In this document: in pieces, positions 7,322 through 7,355 of the stretch
How the letters are laid out: each line of letters begins with the position of its first letter
Position numbering within the stretch: the stretch's first letter is position 1
Translations under genes and position numbers: made by a program
The notes under the pieces: model-generated
The model's database searches: none
Told to the model about the DNA's origin: nothing
What the model saw: only the letters and a program-made list of their open reading frames with translations
From: DASXIW01 sp036497785
GTDB lineage: Bacteria > Pseudomonadota > Alphaproteobacteria > Acetobacterales > Acetobacteraceae
Assembly (NCBI GenBank): GCA_036497785.1
Contig: DASXIW010000214.1
Span: 1-7,355 of the forward strand
Reading direction: 5' to 3'
DNA length: 7,355 bases

Positions 7322-7355
7322 TGGAAGGCTCCATGACGGTGAGCCGCGCTGCAAG
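7314..7355 (-). CDS. C-terminal end of an unidentified upstream gene (partial)
   Basis: From the right edge a minus-strand frame encodes 13 residues ending ARLTVMEPSNA and then TGA at 7316-7314. It overlaps the glgB ATG by eight bases, the kind of junction seen at the other boundaries of this cluster, so it is plausibly the tail of the preceding operon gene. Thirteen residues are too few to name the product. By context it could be a glucan synthase, a pyrophosphorylase or a trehalose synthase/maltokinase gene, but nothing in these residues decides that. A chance open frame is also possible. Confidence 0.4.
   Translation of the reverse strand, partial: LAARLTVMEPSNA
7329..7332 (-). promoter_or_regulatory. 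Ribosome-binding site of glgB
   Basis: GGAG on the minus strand is spaced seven bases from the ATG at 7321. This favours that ATG over the in-frame TTG at 7354, whose upstream sequence is outside the window. Confidence 0.6.

Noticed and set aside
7322..7354. TTG at 7354 as the glgB start
   Set aside because: It would add 11 residues not expected in the family, while the ATG at 7321 has GGAG at good spacing and gives the typical 728-residue length. It cannot be fully excluded because the upstream sequence is missing.

Overview
This is a GC-rich window in which every recognisable gene lies on the minus strand. It holds a compact alpha-glucan/trehalose cluster, read from the right edge to the left edge: the tail of an unidentified upstream gene, glgB (glycogen branching enzyme), glgX (glycogen debranching enzyme), malQ (4-alpha-glucanotransferase) and the first 286 codons of otsA (trehalose-6-phosphate synthase). 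The strong G/C preference at third codon positions, the protein style and a candidate EcfG-type stress promoter before otsA together suggest an alphaproteobacterium. Acetobacteraceae or a relative is a guess, because no rRNA or other phylogenetic marker is present.

Layout. At 7314-7355 the last 13 codons and stop of an upstream reading frame overlap the glgB start by 8 bases. glgB (7321-5135) is followed with no gap by glgX, whose GTG start (5134) touches the glgB stop. glgX ends in an ATGA overlap with malQ (start 3023). These junctions look like one translationally coupled operon. A 177-base gap (861-1037) follows malQ. It contains a T8 tract, a GGAAC-N17-CGTC promoter-like element, a GC-rich inverted repeat and a strong Shine-Dalgarno for otsA. 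otsA runs off the left edge. This gap is the only noncoding stretch of note, and no gene-free stretch exceeds 300 bases.

How the genes work together. GlgB adds alpha-1,6 branches to linear alpha-1,4-glucan. GlgX removes short branches from trimmed glycogen and releases maltooligosaccharides, and MalQ disproportionates these into longer glucans and glucose. OtsA draws on nucleotide-glucose and glucose-6-phosphate to make trehalose-6-phosphate, a stress protectant precursor. No glucan synthase or nucleotide-sugar pyrophosphorylase (glgA/glgC, or glgE/treS/mak) is visible; such a gene would be expected beyond the right edge. otsB may lie beyond the left edge.

All four main genes keep their catalytic residues and look intact, apart from the edge truncation of otsA. 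I see no mobile element, CRISPR array, RNA gene or convincing new system. The most interesting noncoding signal is the possible general-stress promoter that would give otsA its own control downstream of the glycogen operon.
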